Assembly (NCBI GenBank): GCA_025455085.1
Contig: JALONF010000033.1
Location: forward strand, 1 to 19,477
DNA: 19,477 nucleotides
Origin: Ignavibacteriaceae bacterium
GTDB taxonomy: Bacteria > Bacteroidota > Ignavibacteria > Ignavibacteriales > Ignavibacteriaceae
Direction of reading: 5' to 3'
The position numbers and the translations under genes are program-made. Shown piece after piece: positions 1 through 6,702 of this stretch (positions are counted from its first letter, which is position 1; every line of letters starts with the position of its first letter). The notes beneath the pieces are model-generated. The model saw only the letters and a list, made by a program, of their open reading frames with translations, made no database searches and was not told the DNA's origin.

Positions 1-171
1 ATGTATGAGAAACTTGGTAGCATAAATAGCGTATACGTCAGAACATTTTTTGATGCGAAGCATGGAGAATTAATTGATTATCTAAGTGATTATCCTGATC
101 CAGAAATATTTTCTAAACTAAAGAAAATTGATCCGCCTCATTCGTCAAAGTACGATGCGGTGATGCCTTAG
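1..171 (+). CDS. Unrecognised short protein or C-terminal gene fragment
   Basis: An open frame runs from the first base of the window to a TAG at 169-171 and encodes 56 residues. It begins with ATG at position 1, but because the window starts there I cannot tell whether this is the true start or an internal Met of a longer gene cut by the window edge. The peptide is soluble and mixed in charge, with aromatic residues near the N-terminal part (YVRTFF) and a proline-rich tail ending in AVMP. I see no signal peptide, membrane segment or motif that I recognise. It converges on the acyltransferase gene, whose stop lies about 50 bases away. I assign no function. Confidence 0.4.
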   Translation: MYEKLGSINSVYVRTFFDAKHGELIDYLSDYPDPEIFSKLKKIDPPHSSKYDAVMP

Positions 172-220
172 AGAAAATTTAAGATTGAACTTGACTATTC
201 TAGCATAATTTAACTAGAGA

Positions 221-1342
221 TTATATTTCCACTTCCCAAATCCTGTACTTCTTATATCTCTCTGCGTTCATAAGCTCAAGACCACGGTTCATCATATCGT
301 TGTCTTCAAGAACCCAGCTTGCTTCGCCTAAACGGATTCCAATATCTGCCGCCCTGTTCACTATCTCCCAATAAAATATTGTATCAAGTCCCTTCTTTTG
401 ATGTTCAGGAATTATACCGAGAGTAAGGATTCTCGCCCATTTAATTTTCTTCTTTTGAGTGAATAGTTTTAAGAAGTTAAATGGTAAAAGTCTGCCGTTC
501 ATTTGTTTGAAGATAAAATTATAATCCAGCATAACGAGTGCAGCCCCGATAAGCTTTCCATCAATTTCACCAAAAAGAACTAAAGAGGGTTCTGCAAGAG
601 GTTTCATATCTTTAGCCATTGCATCAATCTGTTCTTCAGTCATAGGAACAAATCCCCAGTTAGGAGCCCAGGCTTTGTTATAAACGAATTTAAATTTCTC
701 AAGATCCCTCTGAAAATTTTTCATATCAAGCTGAGAGATTTTAAGATTGTATCTTTTCCTTACAAGTTCCTGCCCGCGTTTTAATTTTTCCGATTCCATA
801 AGTTTTTCATTTACCAATTTCCACGCATACATATCTTTTGCCTTCTTCATTCCGTAATTTTCGCAAAGCTTAATGTAGTATTCAGGATTATAAGACATCA
901 GCAGTCTCGGTGAGTCATCAAAACCTTCGATCAACATGGCATAAACATCATTACTTGAAGGATTAGCTGGACCGCGCATATATTTCAATCCTTGAGTCTT
1001 GATCCAGGACTTTGCTGTATCGAACAATGCATTAGCAACTTGCTGATCGTTAATGCATTCAAAAAATCCAAATTGTCCCGAAGCATCATTGTGATATTTC
1101 AGATGGATATCATTTTTAATTGCAGCGATACGACCAACAGTTTCACCATTTCTGAAAGCAAGGAAATATTCTGCAGTGGCGGCTTTAAAGAATGGATTTT
1201 TCTGTTTGTCGAGTAAAGTTTTTTGCTCCATTAAAAGCGGAGGAACCCAGTGCTTATCATCCTTGTAAATTTTCCAGGGAAATTTAATAAACTGGTTTAG
1301 TTCGCCTTTATTACTAACCGGCTTTACAATTATTTCGTTCAT
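221..1342 (-). CDS. GNAT-superfamily acyltransferase, candidate bacterial ceramide synthase (bCerS)
   Basis: Seen: a 373-residue cytosolic protein with no membrane segment. The N-terminal half carries family-typical blocks such as WVPPLLMEQK, NPFFKAATAEYFLA, VGRIAAIKN, FGFFEC and MRGPANPSSND. The C-terminal half has a GNAT-like acyl-CoA-binding segment (LGIIPEHQKKGLD). Known: bacterial ceramide synthase of Caulobacter is a GNAT-type protein unrelated to eukaryotic CerS, and such genes lie near serine palmitoyltransferase. Inferred: it N-acylates 3-ketosphinganine (or sphinganine) made by the adjacent Spt. Start: an ATG exists at 1357, but GGAAGGA lies inside that extension, so translation more likely begins at the ATG at 1342 (or 1345). 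It lies directly downstream of spt on the same strand, but a terminator-like hairpin separates the two genes. It could instead be a GNAT of other specificity; the neighbourhood makes the ceramide role likely. Confidence 0.75.
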   Translation of the reverse strand: MNEIIVKPVSNKGELNQFIKFPWKIYKDDKHWVPPLLMEQKTLLDKQKNPFFKAATAEYFLAFRNGETVGRIAAIKNDIHLKYHNDASGQFGFFECINDQQVANALFDTAKSWIKTQGLKYMRGPANPSSNDVYAMLIEGFDDSPRLLMSYNPEYYIKLCENYGMKKAKDMYAWKLVNEKLMESEKLKRGQELVRKRYNLKISQLDMKNFQRDLEKFKFVYNKAWAPNWGFVPMTEEQIDAMAKDMKPLAEPSLVLFGEIDGKLIGAALVMLDYNFIFKQMNGRLLPFNFLKLFTQKKKIKWARILTLGIIPEHQKKGLDTIFYWEIVNRAADIGIRLGEASWVLEDNDMMNRGLELMNAERYKKYRIWEVEI

Positions 1343-1357
1343 CATAGTTCCTTCCAT

Positions 1358-1395
1358 AAAAAAAGCATACTCCAGAGTGAACCGAAGTATGCTTT
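1358..1395 (-). terminator. Rho-independent terminator after spt
   Basis: On the minus strand a perfect 9-bp stem, AAAGCATAC (1395-1387) with GTATGCTTT (1370-1362), encloses a 16-base loop and is followed by a T tract (1364-1358). It begins 19 bases after the spt stop. The T tract ends right at the first possible ATG (1357) of the acyltransferase gene. Expression of that gene must therefore depend on read-through, partial termination or a promoter I cannot see. Confidence 0.75.
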
Positions 1396-1413
1396 AAAAT
1401 ATGATTTGCTGAA

Positions 1414-2604
1414 TTAAATTAATCCTATGGCTTTACCTGCTTTTTCAAACAGATGTGTTATTTCATCGAGATGTTCTTTCTCGTGAGTTGCCATATAACT
1501 TGTTCTCATCATCTGTCTTCCTTCAGGAACACCGGGAGCCACAAAAACATTTACAAAGACACCACTATCATAAAGCAATCGCCACATTTTGAATGCAAGT
1601 TCATCATTGCCAACAATTACAGGAACAATTGCAGTTCTGCCATCAATTATATTGAAGCCTTTGGCTTTCAAATTTTTTCTCATATAGTTGGCATTACTGA
1701 TAAGTTTTTGAACACGCTCGGGTTCTTTTTCCAAAATATCGAGAGCAGCTAATGCAGCAGCAACTGAAGCGGGCGTAGGTGAAGCACTGAAGATTAATGC
1801 TAAAGAAAAATGTTTGATAAAATTAATAACTCTTTCAGGTCCTGCAACAAATCCACCTAAAGAAGCAAATGTTTTGCTGAATGTTCCCATAGTAAGATCA
1901 ATTTCTTTTTCAAGATTGAACTCGCTTGCTGTTCCTCTTCCGCCTTTACCTATAACACCAACTGAATGTGCATCATCAATCATTATTCTTGCTTTATGCT
2001 TCTTGGCTATTTCATTCAATCTTGGAAGATCAACTATTTCACCGCCAGTGCTAAAGACACCATCACTTACTATCAACTTAGCGGAATTTGATGGCACCTT
2101 CGCAATGACTTTCTCCAAATCATCCATATCATTGTGTTTGTAACGCAGAAAGTTACCCATCGCTCCTTTTGCCATTAAGTTACCGGCCATTATGCAGGCG
2201 TGATTATCTTTGTCAGAAATTATGTATTCATTTCTTCCAACGAGAGTAGGGATAACACCTTGAGCAGTTTGATAACCAGTACTAAAAAGTAATACTGCTT
2301 CAGCATTAAAAAATTTAGCAAGTCTTTCTTCAAGTTCAATATGTAAATCGAGTGTGCCTGTTAAGTAACGCGAGCCTGAACAGCCAGTGCCATATTTCTC
2401 AACTGCTTTTACTGCAGCTTCAACTACTTTAGGATGAGCAGTTAATCCAAGATAGTTATTAGAACCGGCCATAATTATTTTACGACCTTCAATCTGAACG
2501 ACGGGTCCTTCATTTTCTTCAATTGGCCTGAAATATGGGTAAACGCCTAAAGCTTTAACTTCGTCTGCTCTTGTAAATTCATAGCATTTAGTGAATAGAT
2601 CCAA
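1414..2604 (-). CDS. spt: Serine palmitoyltransferase (PLP-dependent alpha-oxoamine synthase)
   Basis: This enzyme condenses L-serine with palmitoyl-CoA (or a similar acyl-CoA) to 3-ketosphinganine, the first step of sphingolipid synthesis. Its 396 residues match the usual length of soluble bacterial Spt, with no membrane anchor. Seen: SNNYLGL near residues 48-54; GTGCSGSRYLTGT at 72-84; DNHACIMAG with the PLP-stacking His135; IDDAHSVG with Asp210 and His213, which contact the cofactor; and GTFSKTFASLGG with the Schiff-base Lys244. A close alternative is glycine C-acetyltransferase (Kbl) or BioF. The N-terminal MDLFTKCYEF and YPYFRPIE blocks resemble Bacteroidota Spt, and flanking candidate ceramide synthase and reductase genes favour Spt. 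AAGGAG lies 4 bases before the ATG. Transcription probably starts from the promoter at 2677-2708. Confidence 0.88.
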   Translation of the reverse strand: MDLFTKCYEFTRADEVKALGVYPYFRPIEENEGPVVQIEGRKIIMAGSNNYLGLTAHPKVVEAAVKAVEKYGTGCSGSRYLTGTLDLHIELEERLAKFFNAEAVLLFSTGYQTAQGVIPTLVGRNEYIISDKDNHACIMAGNLMAKGAMGNFLRYKHNDMDDLEKVIAKVPSNSAKLIVSDGVFSTGGEIVDLPRLNEIAKKHKARIMIDDAHSVGVIGKGGRGTASEFNLEKEIDLTMGTFSKTFASLGGFVAGPERVINFIKHFSLALIFSASPTPASVAAALAALDILEKEPERVQKLISNANYMRKNLKAKGFNIIDGRTAIVPVIVGNDELAFKMWRLLYDSGVFVNVFVAPGVPEGRQMMRTSYMATHEKEHLDEITHLFEKAGKAIGLI

Positions 2605-2664
2605 ATGGAACTCCTTGGTTGGTTGTAGTTAGCAATTTAAAACTTAAAAGTTGTAGATTTTTGT

Positions 2665-2672
2665 TAATTTTG
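2665..2672 (+). promoter_or_regulatory. Possible -7 element for the candidate ceramide reductase gene
   Basis: TAATTTTG matches the TAnnTTTG box and lies 44 bases before the ATG at 2717. No TTG occurs at the expected 19-20-base distance upstream, so this is only half of the usual pattern and may be coincidental. Confidence 0.25.
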
Positions 2673-2676
2673 GAAT

Positions 2677-2708
2677 AAAATGTATTACTAAAACGATTTA
2701 AAACCAAA
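2677..2708 (-). promoter_or_regulatory. Probable Bacteroidota-type promoter for spt
   Basis: Reading the minus strand, TTTG (2708-2705) is followed by exactly 20 bases and then TACATTTT (2684-2677), one mismatch from TAnnTTTG. The spacer equals that of the four perfect matches elsewhere in the window. It lies 73 bases upstream of the spt ATG, in the 112-bp gap between divergent genes. Confidence 0.5.
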
Positions 2709-2716
2709 CAAACTTA

Positions 2717-3709
2717 ATGAATAGCAAACAAATTGCAGCGGTAACAGGAGCTAACGGATTCGTTGGCAGTCATCTCGTAGATTATCTTCTCGGAAAAAAT
2801 TTCGAAGTCAGATGTATAGTCAGGAAATCAAGCAACCTTCAATGGTTGATAGGAAAAGATGTTAAGATTTACGATTGTGGATTGTTTGATAAGAAAGGAT
2901 TACGAGAAGCATTTAAGGATGTAAATTATATTTTTCACGTTGCCGGTGTAGTAAAGGCAAAGGATGAAGAGGGATATTTCAAGGGGAATGTTGAAGCAAC
3001 GAAAGTCTTGCTTGAAGTTGCATCTGAAGTAAAAGAAAATATTAAAAAATTTGTTGTGGTAAGCAGTCAGACTGTAAGCGGTCCTTCACTTGATGGTAAA
3101 CCGGTAACAGAAGAAATGAAACCCAACCCACTTACAACTTATGCACGCAGTAAACTTAAACAAGAAGAGGTGGCTTTAAGCTATAAAGAAATTTTCCCGG
3201 TTACAATCTGCCGGGCACCAGCAATTTTTGGTGAAAGAGACACAGAAATATTTATTTACTTCCAGGTTTTCAATCGTGGATTAACTACAATGATTGGTTT
3301 TGATAAAAAAGAATTAAGCTTGCTTCACGTTACCGATCTTGCTGAAGGATTATATCTTGCTGCAATTTCAGAAAAGTCAAATGGAGAGATATATTTTATC
3401 GGTTCTGAAAATTTTTATAACTGGGATCAAGTTGGCGATATAACTTCAAAAGTTTTAGGTAAAAAAGCAGTCAGGATAAAAATTCCTCATCTCATAGTTT
3501 TTATCATTGCAGCAATTGCGCAGTTTTTTGCGATGTTCAGTTCAAAGCCTGCAACTCTGAATATAGAAAAGGCAAAAGACCTAACTCAGAAACTCTGGAT
3601 CTGCGATACATCAAAAGCTATTAGAGAACTTGGTTACAGGCAGAAAGTTTCTATTGAAGAGGGGATTAAGAGAACCTGTGAATGGTACAAGAAGATGAAG
3701 TGGATTTAA
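2717..3709 (+). CDS. NAD(P)-dependent epimerase/SDR-type reductase, candidate ceramide reductase (CerR)
   Basis: This is a 330-residue extended short-chain dehydrogenase. Seen: Rossmann motif TGANGFVG at residues 10-17 (Gly11, Gly14, Gly17), catalytic Ser116/Ser117 in VVSSQT, and Tyr142-Lys146 in YARSK. A hydrophobic stretch around 256-274 (IPHLIVFIIAAIAQFFAMF) could attach the protein to the membrane, as expected for a lipid substrate. Known: in Caulobacter the oxidised ceramide intermediate is reduced by CerR, an NAD-dependent epimerase/dehydratase-family protein, and a 3-ketosphinganine reductase has been reported in Bacteroides. Inferred: this protein performs that ketone reduction, since it lies divergent from spt. 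Without context it could be any sterol- or sugar-type extended SDR. Its stop overlaps by 4 bases the stop of the convergent cytochrome lipoprotein gene. Confidence 0.75.
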   Translation: MNSKQIAAVTGANGFVGSHLVDYLLGKNFEVRCIVRKSSNLQWLIGKDVKIYDCGLFDKKGLREAFKDVNYIFHVAGVVKAKDEEGYFKGNVEATKVLLEVASEVKENIKKFVVVSSQTVSGPSLDGKPVTEEMKPNPLTTYARSKLKQEEVALSYKEIFPVTICRAPAIFGERDTEIFIYFQVFNRGLTTMIGFDKKELSLLHVTDLAEGLYLAAISEKSNGEIYFIGSENFYNWDQVGDITSKVLGKKAVRIKIPHLIVFIIAAIAQFFAMFSSKPATLNIEKAKDLTQKLWICDTSKAIRELGYRQKVSIEEGIKRTCEWYKKMKWI

Positions 3710-4107
3710 TTATTCTGAGCCCCTTCTCTGATCCATGTTCTTATTCCATTAATATGATTTCTTTTCAACCATTCATTAGGCGGCATTGGCGCGTATGGCG
3801 GTATTCTTTCAATCGAATAAACTAAAATGCTTGTGCTGTCACTTCCAGGAAAGATTATAGTTGGATCTCGAGTTGCGTTTACCCACGAAGATAAATCCAA
3901 ACCTGCTTCGCTTCGCTGAGAATTATGGCATGGTACGCATTTCACTTCAAACACAGGAGCCACATGTTTTCCATAACTTACATTTGAATCAGGCATTACA
4001 AGATTGTCTACATCAGTTGAAGTCAATGTATCATCGCAGCTTTGTGTAATGATAACAACAAAAGTCAAAATTAAGATTATAAAATATTTTAAAGTATGTT
4101 TCTTCAT
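3706..4107 (-). CDS. Small c-type cytochrome lipoprotein
   Basis: This 133-residue protein has a lipoprotein signal: hydrophobic residues 8-20, then TQSC with the lipidated Cys24. The mature domain has one haem c attachment motif, CVPCH (Cys57, Cys60, His61), inside KHVAPVFEVKCVPCHN. A downstream PPYAPMPP segment offers Met108 as a possible sixth haem ligand, and the tail IRTWIREGA is common in small cytochrome domains found in Planctomycetota and Bacteroidota lipoproteins. It probably sits in the periplasm or at the outer membrane and carries electrons; no partner is visible next to it. It converges on and overlaps the reductase gene by 4 bases. A near-consensus promoter lies just upstream and leaves a very short 5' leader. 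Confidence 0.8.
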   Translation of the reverse strand: MKKHTLKYFIILILTFVVIITQSCDDTLTSTDVDNLVMPDSNVSYGKHVAPVFEVKCVPCHNSQRSEAGLDLSSWVNATRDPTIIFPGSDSTSILVYSIERIPPYAPMPPNEWLKRNHINGIRTWIREGAQNN

Positions 4108-4116
4108 TTGGTAGTG

Positions 4117-4147
4117 TAAAAATATTATTATATGATTTAGCTATCAA
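4117..4147 (-). promoter_or_regulatory. Probable promoter for the cytochrome lipoprotein
   Basis: On the minus strand TTG (4147-4145), 20 bases, then TATTTTTA (4124-4117), one base off TAnnTTTG. It ends only 9 bases before the ATG, so the transcript would be nearly leaderless. Confidence 0.4.
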
Positions 4148-4181
4148 CGGTTAAAATAAATACCCGAACTTTTTATCTAAA

Positions 4182-4212
4182 TTGACAAAGGGAAAAAAGA
4201 TAATTAGTTTTG
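4182..4212 (+). promoter_or_regulatory. Bacteroidota-type promoter ahead of the tRNA-Ala-like sequence
   Basis: TTG (4182-4184, part of TTGACA), exactly 20 bases, then TAGTTTTG (4205-4212), a perfect TAnnTTTG. Expected initiation is a few bases after 4212, about 15 bases before the tRNA-like 5' end at 4233. It implies that the tRNA-like sequence and probably the nuclease gene are transcribed. No comparable promoter is visible in front of the intact tRNA-Ala at 4656, so this may be the promoter of the whole 4233-4768 unit. Confidence 0.6.
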
Positions 4213-4232
4213 TCTCAGGAAAAAGAAAAACT

Positions 4233-4326
4233 GGGGCTATAGCTCAGCCTGCCTTTGCGGCAGACAGGCTGAGAGAGCGTCCCGATTGAAATCGGGAAGG
4301 TCAAGAAGTTTATTTAATTAGCTCCA
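4233..4326 (+). pseudogene. tRNA-Ala-like sequence with rebuilt arms (tRNA mimic or pseudo-tRNA)
   Basis: The first 16 bases equal the start of the intact tRNA-Ala at 4656, and TTAGCTCCAC at 4318-4327 equals its end, so the 7-bp acceptor stem is intact, including the same G-T pair. In between, the D arm is expanded by a palindrome (CTCAGCCTG 4243-4251 with CAGGCTGAG 4265-4273). The anticodon arm is a 7-bp hairpin TCCCGAT/ATCGGGA (4280-4286 / 4291-4297) with a TGAA loop and no alanine anticodon. The variable region keeps AGGTCA, and the T arm has lost the GGTTCGA core. Length is 94 against 73 bases. It is very unlikely to decode. It ends 16 bases before the GTG of the GIY-YIG gene and so would form the 5' leader of its mRNA. 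Confidence 0.75.
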
Positions 4327-4342
4327 CATAAAATTATTATTT

Positions 4343-4594
4343 GTGTTTTCTGTTTATATATTAAAAAGTTCTGTTACTGATAAGTATTATATAGGCCAGA
4401 CATCTGATATAGAGAGAAGGCTAGTGTATCATAATTCAGGATATTCAAAATCCACAAAAGCAGGAAAACCCTGGAGATTAATGTATTCAGAGAGTTTTGA
4501 TACCAGGCAGCAAGCGATGAAGAGGGAAGCAGAATTAAAAAAATATAAAAGCAGAGTAGTAATTGAAAAGATTATAGGAAAGCATATTGATTGA
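4343..4594 (+). CDS. GIY-YIG nuclease domain protein (YhbQ/UPF0213-like)
   Basis: This 83-residue single-domain protein opens with the family pattern FSVYILKS (the GIY part, Val4-Tyr5-Ile6), followed by KYYIGQT (Tyr16-Ile17-Gly18), DIERRL with the conserved Arg26, HN at 30-31, GKPWRLMYSE, and QAMKREAELKKY with the probable metal-binding Glu62. The set is complete, so an active nuclease fold is likely; the cellular target is unknown for most such stand-alone proteins. The start is GTG at 4343: the only in-frame codons back to the TAG at 4319-4321, inside the tRNA-like acceptor stem, offer no better start. I see no ribosome-binding site. It lies between a tRNA-Ala-like sequence and intact tRNA-Ala, an arrangement that suggests a small mobile unit tied to that tRNA gene. 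UvrC-type repair is unlikely given the size. Confidence 0.85.
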   Translation: MFSVYILKSSVTDKYYIGQTSDIERRLVYHNSGYSKSTKAGKPWRLMYSESFDTRQQAMKREAELKKYKSRVVIEKIIGKHID

Positions 4595-4655
4595 AAATTG
4601 AAGGCTACTATACTTAGTAATCATAAAATAGGAAATCATTTTTTTTTAACATTAC

Positions 4656-4728
<73 letters not shown>

Positions 4729-4735
4729 CTTTGTC

Positions 4736-4768
4736 AGGCGTTGAATAGTTCTATATCAACGCCTTTTT
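4736..4768 (+). terminator. Rho-independent terminator after tRNA-Ala
   Basis: AGGCGTTGA (4736-4744) pairs with TCAACGCCT (4756-4764). The stem can extend inward with one bulge (ATAG/CTAT), and T4764-T4768 follow. It lies 7 bases after the tRNA 3' end. Confidence 0.85.
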
Positions 4769-4852
4769 ACTTTTAATTCTATTTTATAAATAAAAACCTC
4801 TCAATCAGTTTGATTTGAATCTTTATAGTTTCGATAATTAGCTGCTCATTTA

Positions 4853-6211
4853 ATGAAATTACTCCCAGTAAATAACTACTATAAAAAAATTCTTCAGGTT
4901 GCACTTCCTGCCATTGCAGGATTATCTACACAAATGGTAGTGTCGCTGGTGGACACAGCTATGGTTGGAAGAATAGAAGATGCAACGTATGCATTAGCTG
5001 CAATGGGAATTGGGGTACTTGCGACCTGGGCATTGATAAGCTTTTTCTCAAGTCTCGCAACCGGTATCCATGTTGTTGTTGCAAGAAAATTTGGAGAAGG
5101 GGATTATATATCGTGCGGCGTAACTTTAAATAACTCACTACTGATTGCGGTGATAATTGGTAGTATTGTCGCAATGGCAGGTGTGTTTTTTTCATATCCT
5201 ATTGCACATCTTTTTGCTACTGATGAGCTTGTTGGAAACTACGCCAGTGAATACCTTTATTACCGATTTATGGGTATTCCCTTTTTTTTAATTTCAGTTT
5301 CTTTCAGGGGATTTTTCTTTGGTATCAGCAAAACAAAGATTTTCATGTTCTCTGGTGCAATTACAAACATTCTAAATATAATTTTTAACTATCTATTTAT
5401 TTATGGTGAATTAGGTTTCCCAAAAATGGGCTTGGCTGGTGCAGGGCTTGGTTCAACCTTGGCTACTTTGTTTGATGGAGTTTTTTACATTATTATCATT
5501 CTATTGCCAGTTTATAGGAATAAATTTCAAAACCTGAGGCATCTGATAATCAACAGAAATATTATTTCAGCCATTCTTAAAATCTCTTTACCGGTTTCAT
5601 TTCAGAATGTTTTTATACTTATTGGTTTCCTCAGTTTTGTATCTATTACCGGAATAATCGGTACACTTGAACAGGCTTCAACTCAGGCAATCATCAGCAC
5701 ACTTTTCATTTCATTTCTTCCATGCTTCGGTTTTGGTATTGCAGTACAAACTTTAGTTGGGAATAATCTAGGCGCAAAGAAATTTCTGCTGGCAAAAATT
5801 TACGGATTTGAAACCGCCAAAGTTGCCACTATTTATACAATTATACTCGGCTTTATTTTTATGATCATTCCGCAATATGTATTACTCATTATTACAAATG
5901 ATCAAACTATTATTCAGACAGCAGTTCCGTCATTAAGAGTGGCCGGATTTGCTCAAATCTTCTATGGGGTGGGAGTTGTTCTTGCAAATGGTCTTCAGGC
6001 GGCAGGCCGATCATTTTATGTAATGAAATCAGAAGTAATAACAAATCTTATAATTTTTGTACCGCTGGCTTACTTTCTTGGTGTCTACTTAGATCTTGGA
6101 TTGACCTGGGCCTGGATGGCTTTACCAATTTATATTATTCTCTATTCGTTTGTAATTTACTTGAAATTCAATTCGGCTGACTGGTATACTAAAATTCCGC
6201 TTGAGAAATGA
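4853..6211 (+). CDS. MATE-family multidrug/toxin exporter
   Basis: A 452-residue polytopic membrane protein with about 12 hydrophobic segments in two similar halves, the standard MATE length and topology. Seen: LPAIAGLSTQMVVSLVDTAMVGRI at the N terminus, with the family hallmark VDTAMVG at residues 33-39; a second-half repeat beginning ISLPVSFQNVFILIG; and GFGIAVQTLVGNNLGAKK, typical of the start of the fourth helix of the second half. Members export cationic drugs or metabolites across the inner membrane, driven by H+ or Na+; the substrate cannot be read from sequence. It resembles the DinF/NorM branches. The ATG follows AAT-rich sequence without a clear ribosome-binding site. It stands alone between the tRNA-Ala terminator and the FnIII-SpoIID operon. 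Confidence 0.9.
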   Translation: MKLLPVNNYYKKILQVALPAIAGLSTQMVVSLVDTAMVGRIEDATYALAAMGIGVLATWALISFFSSLATGIHVVVARKFGEGDYISCGVTLNNSLLIAVIIGSIVAMAGVFFSYPIAHLFATDELVGNYASEYLYYRFMGIPFFLISVSFRGFFFGISKTKIFMFSGAITNILNIIFNYLFIYGELGFPKMGLAGAGLGSTLATLFDGVFYIIIILLPVYRNKFQNLRHLIINRNIISAILKISLPVSFQNVFILIGFLSFVSITGIIGTLEQASTQAIISTLFISFLPCFGFGIAVQTLVGNNLGAKKFLLAKIYGFETAKVATIYTIILGFIFMIIPQYVLLIITNDQTIIQTAVPSLRVAGFAQIFYGVGVVLANGLQAAGRSFYVMKSEVITNLIIFVPLAYFLGVYLDLGLTWAWMALPIYIILYSFVIYLKFNSADWYTKIPLEK

Positions 6212-6268
6212 GTATATTTCAACAGTCAATCTCCTAAAGTTTGAGCGTAAAAGATTTAGACAAAAGTA

Positions 6269-6299
6269 TTGACATTAAGCTTTAAGAGAAATATATTAA
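6269..6299 (+). promoter_or_regulatory. Possible promoter of the FnIII-SpoIID-Maf operon
   Basis: TTGACA (6269-6274), 17 bases, then TATATT (6292-6297): close to a classical sigma-70 promoter and also TTG-N20-TA in the local pattern, though only 6 of 8 bases match TAnnTTTG-style spacing. It ends 4 bases before the ATG, giving an almost leaderless mRNA. Confidence 0.35.
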
Positions 6300-6303
6300 C
6301 CCT

Positions 6304-6702
6304 ATGAAAATGAAACTTTCGCAAATCTTAATAATTTTTCTAATTGCAACGGCAGTTTTTGCAGGAACTTTCCTAGAGTATTTCCACGGACGAAGTGAAG
6401 GAGAGGATATTAGACTCGAATGGAAAACCAGGGAAGAAGTTAATCTTCAACATTTCAAGATTGAAAGAAAAACTCCTCAGAGTTCATTTGTAGAGATCAC
6501 AACAATCCAGCCTAAAGGAAGTAACTCTACTTACAGTTACCTTGATCAATCAACTTATAAACCTATGGATATGATTTTTATTTATCGGCTGAAGATTGTT
6601 GATACAAATGGTCAGGCATCCTATTCAAATGAAGTGAGTGTCTCTCATAGTGTTTCTGGAGTGAAGCGTACCTGGGGCAGTATCAAGGCTATGTTTCGGT
6701 GA
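6304..6702 (+). CDS. Secreted fibronectin-III-like small protein
   Basis: 132 residues. Residues 1-20 are a Sec signal peptide (hydrophobic core ILIIFLIATAVFA), so the mature part is periplasmic or exported. The mature 110 residues look like one FnIII/immunoglobulin-type beta sandwich: IRLEWKT, HFKIERK, FVEITT, YSYLD, FIYRLKIVD and ASYSNEV follow the strand order seen in the FnIII-like domains that precede Bacteroidota secretion tails. There is no catalytic motif and no C-terminal sorting domain. It is translationally coupled to the SpoIID-domain gene through a 4-base overlap (GTGA), which suggests a shared envelope role. The function is otherwise unknown. Confidence 0.7.
   Translation: MKMKLSQILIIFLIATAVFAGTFLEYFHGRSEGEDIRLEWKTREEVNLQHFKIERKTPQSSFVEITTIQPKGSNSTYSYLDQSTYKPMDMIFIYRLKIVDTNGQASYSNEVSVSHSVSGVKRTWGSIKAMFR

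Noticed and set aside
199..218. Short inverted repeat TCTAG/CTAGA between the first two genes as a terminator
   Set aside because: Only five base pairs, AT-rich, without a T tract.
1343..1357. Upstream ATG of the acyltransferase gene at 1357
   Set aside because: It abuts the terminator T tract, and a good ribosome-binding site lies between it and the ATGs at 1345 and 1342.
992..2143. Plus-strand open frames opposite the acyltransferase and spt genes
   Set aside because: They are antisense to well-conserved enzymes, have no family features, and are explained by codon bias on the opposite strand.
2709..2716. Minus-strand TAAGTTTG as a -7 box for spt
   Set aside because: No TTG lies 19-20 bases upstream on that strand; the match at 2677-2708 has the correct spacing.
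4233..4326. Counting the tRNA-Ala-like sequence as a functional tRNA
   Set aside because: The T arm core is lost, the D arm is greatly expanded and the anticodon loop is reduced to a tight hairpin without an alanine anticodon.
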